Source: Pseudomonas jessenii (lineage in GTDB: Bacteria; Pseudomonadota; Gammaproteobacteria; Pseudomonadales; Pseudomonadaceae). Taken from it: a stretch of DNA of 64,000 nt. The translations under genes and the position numbers were made by a program. The notes beneath the pieces were generated by a model. That model did no database searches. It saw nothing but the letters and a program-made list of their open reading frames with translations, and was not told the DNA's origin. This document shows, in pieces, positions 62,358-64,000 of this stretch. Each line of letters opens with the position of its first letter. Position 1 is the first letter of the stretch. Where the stretch lies: assembly GCF_002236115.1 (NCBI RefSeq), contig NZ_NIWT01000002.1:868001-932000 (forward strand), in the 5' to 3' direction.

Positions 62358-62382
62358 TGAGCCGCCATTTTCTGGCGGCTCA
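62358..62382. terminator. Bidirectional hairpin between convergent operons
   Basis: Perfect 10-bp arms TGAGCCGCCA / TGGCGGCTCA enclose TTTTC between the membrane-protein gene and the convergent cytochrome gene. The T tail is poor but the placement fits a shared terminator. Confidence 0.6.
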
Positions 62383-62482
62383 TCCTATGACTCCGGCCTC
62401 TCTTTAGATCCGGGGGGAGCTATGTCTTTCGAATGGGAATGTGGATAGGTGAGCGTCCATGCCCACCTTCTCAGACAGCGGA

Positions 62483-63160
62483 TTACTTGGCTCCCGTGGG
62501 CGAAGCTGGTGTCTGGTTGGCCAGGAAGTGTGCCGTGGCCCTGATCTCGTCCTCCGAGAGTGTGCTGGCCATGGCGTTCATGGCCTGGTTGGGGTCCTTG
62601 CGCTGCCCCTGTTTAAAGGCGGTGAGCTGGTCGATCAAGTATTGTTCGCCCTGGCCCGTAATGCGTGGAGCGAGCGGGCCACCCGACAGGCCCTCGCCAT
62701 GGCAGGCGGCGCATCCCCTGGTTGCGACTGTGGCTTGTCCGCGTTGTTCCAGCGTTTCATCGCGGCTGGGGGCCTCTGTCCTTTCCGGCTGCTGACGCGC
62801 GAAATAGTCCGCCAGGAACTTCATTTGATCTGTAGTCAGATGTGCCGCGAGCGGGCTCATTTGCGGGCTGTGTCGACGCCCTTCGGCGAATGCGTGCAAC
62901 TGGGCTTCGATGTATGGCGCGGATAGACCGGCCAGGGAAGCGTACTGCGCGTCACGGGTCTGGCCATTGGCGCCGTGACAAAGTGCGCAGGAATCCTGAA
63001 TCTGTGGCCAAGCGCCGCCATTGGCCTCGTAGTTGGCATAATGCTGGTCGAGGGCGTCCATGAAGCGATAGCCCGCCACTATCTCCGGACCATATATCAC
63101 GCTCGATACCGCCAGGGCCGCCACAGTTACGACCGCTCCAATCAAAAATGCTCGCTTCAT
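62483..63160 (-). CDS. Membrane-anchored diheme cytochrome c (copy 2)
   Basis: This 225-residue protein has an N-terminal hydrophobic anchor (AFLIGAVVTVAALAVSSVIY) and two heme sites, CALCH (about 58-62) and CAACH (about 150-154). Its layout and many segments (GQWPRLTDAC versus GAWPQIQDSC; CAACHGEGL in both) mark it as a paralogue of the cytochrome at 60981. The ATG overlaps the stop of the amine oxidase upstream (TGATG), so the pair is coupled. Confidence 0.92.
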   Translation of the reverse strand: MKRAFLIGAVVTVAALAVSSVIYGPEIVAGYRFMDALDQHYANYEANGGAWPQIQDSCALCHGANGQTRDAQYASLAGLSAPYIEAQLHAFAEGRRHSPQMSPLAAHLTTDQMKFLADYFARQQPERTEAPSRDETLEQRGQATVATRGCAACHGEGLSGGPLAPRITGQGEQYLIDQLTAFKQGQRKDPNQAMNAMASTLSEDEIRATAHFLANQTPASPTGAK

Positions 63161-64000
63161 CACACGTTCCTCCGACGTTGAACCAACGCCTGGAGCGCCT
63201 CGAGTGCTGCGCGGTGGCCGGCACGGATAGCACCATCCATCGAACTGGCCCAGAGATCGGCAGTTTCAGTGCCCGACCAGATCAGGCGGCCGACCGACGG
63301 TTTCAGGTACTGGCCCCATTTGGTCAGAAAACCGGGTGGTATCGACGCGACGCAGGTAAGGGTCCAGGGATCGACCTTGCCCCAGTCGTGGTCGTGGAAC
63401 TGGATGGGGTGCAGCGCTTCGTCGACCATTGCTTGCGCATAGATGGCTGACAGGGCGCTTTGGGCGGCGTTGGCATCATGGGGCAGCTGGCCGCTTCTAA
63501 CAAAGGCGCTGAGGACACCGACGCTGCCATCCGGAGGCGAGTTGTCATAGGACAGGATCAGAGGTCCGTCGGCTTGCGTGATCTGGCCGTTCAGGCCCTT
63601 GTCCCGCCAGAACGGACGCTCGTAGACATGTACGGTCTTGCGCACGGGGGCATGGGACGGCCAGAGACGCTGTAACTGTGCGCGCCCGCTGGGGAGGGGG
63701 GGATCGAAGCTGATCTGATTGCACAGGGCCGGGTGCAGCGCAGCGATGACCTGCCTGGCGCGAATGACGCCCTGGTCGGTATGCAGTTCGACCACATCTT
63801 GGTCCCAGCCGACGATCTTGCGCACCGGGCAGGACAATTTGACCTTGTCACCCAGTACCTCTGCCATCTTGATACTGAGGATCTGTGAGCCGCCGACGAA
63901 GCGAGTTTCCTGGGCGCCGCCCTTGAACCCCTCAAGTTTTTCCATGCTGCAATCCGCCGAATTGATGAGCGACAGGTAGTGCAACAGCGCCAGTACTGAG
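63160..64000 (-). CDS. Flavin amine oxidase/dehydrogenase (copy 2, N-terminus outside window)
   Basis: The frame runs off the right edge; the C-terminal 279 residues are present. It aligns with copy 1 through INSADCSMEKLEGF, TRFVGGSQILS, DQGVIRARQVI, RPFWRDKGLNG and the flavin loop LIWSGTETADLWASSMDGAI. It should be a Tat-exported flavoprotein like copy 1, but its signal is not visible. It is translationally coupled to its own cytochrome, so two paralogous oxidase-cytochrome pairs converge on one hairpin. Confidence 0.87.
   Translation of the reverse strand, partial: SVLALLHYLSLINSADCSMEKLEGFKGGAQETRFVGGSQILSIKMAEVLGDKVKLSCPVRKIVGWDQDVVELHTDQGVIRARQVIAALHPALCNQISFDPPLPSGRAQLQRLWPSHAPVRKTVHVYERPFWRDKGLNGQITQADGPLILSYDNSPPDGSVGVLSAFVRSGQLPHDANAAQSALSAIYAQAMVDEALHPIQFHDHDWGKVDPWTLTCVASIPPGFLTKWGQYLKPSVGRLIWSGTETADLWASSMDGAIRAGHRAALEALQALVQRRRNV

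Noticed and set aside
1..64000. CRISPR arrays, rRNA operons or complete tRNAs
   Set aside because: No regularly spaced repeats, rRNA signatures or full cloverleaf were seen; only the tRNA-Pro 3' fragment at 29847-29891 was found.

Overview
The window looks like a Pseudomonas-type gammaproteobacterial chromosome segment. This is inferred from the high G+C gene style, a pstSCAB/ppk2 block, MexAB-OprM-like efflux genes, a tRNA-Pro 3' fragment used as an attachment site, and many TetR/AraC regulators beside catabolic operons. No species can be named from sequence alone.

Layout. 1-0.75 kb: 3' end of a saccharopine-dehydrogenase-type gene (carboxynorspermidine synthase-like) with a clear terminator. 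1.0-2.4 kb: a coupled pair, a degenerate Fic-fold protein and a HAD-like phosphatase. 2.5-6.3 kb: pstSCAB phosphate importer (minus strand), divergent from ppk2 (6.5-7.4 kb). 7.5-16.6 kb: a tripartite RND efflux operon with its outer-membrane gene first, a small unknown gene and a 965-residue winged-helix/ATPase regulator. 16.9-27.1 kb: an aromatic meta-cleavage-like cluster (flavin hydroxylase, TetR, old yellow enzyme, TetR, extradiol-type VOC dioxygenase, FAH-fold hydrolase, acyl-CoA ligase, FadL porin) with visible palindromic operators. 27.1-29.9 kb: a mobile-element scar with IS30 fragments, an A+T-rich cytochrome c, a tyrosine integrase and the 3' piece of tRNA-Pro(GGG).

30.2-43.4 kb: two tandem AraC-family paralogues, an RND efflux operon (adaptor-pump-outer membrane) bracketed by two paralogous TetR genes, and an operon with a FadB-like bifunctional beta-oxidation enzyme and an SDR. 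Two short, so far unlisted genes (48 and 52 residues, at 32444 and 39989) are paralogous and share the same promoter layout: 21-bp-period direct repeats, then a conserved 14-bp block at identical spacings. This small-protein/promoter family is the most likely undescribed element in the window.

43.5-64 kb: a second catabolic region. A TetR gene and a long palindrome face a DUF1329-DUF1302-MMPL exporter-Ycf48-like cassette. A PAS/MCP-tip protein follows. Then come acyl-CoA dehydrogenase (coupled to a 52-residue ORF), a saccharopine-dehydrogenase-like reductase, an acyl-CoA ligase, an SCP-x-type thiolase, a DAO-type flavoprotein, and two convergent amine-oxidase/diheme cytochrome c pairs that look like exported, cytochrome-linked dehydrogenases. 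Together these suggest uptake, CoA activation, chain shortening and periplasmic oxidation of a hydrophobic, possibly amine-bearing substrate. The substrate itself cannot be read from the sequence.
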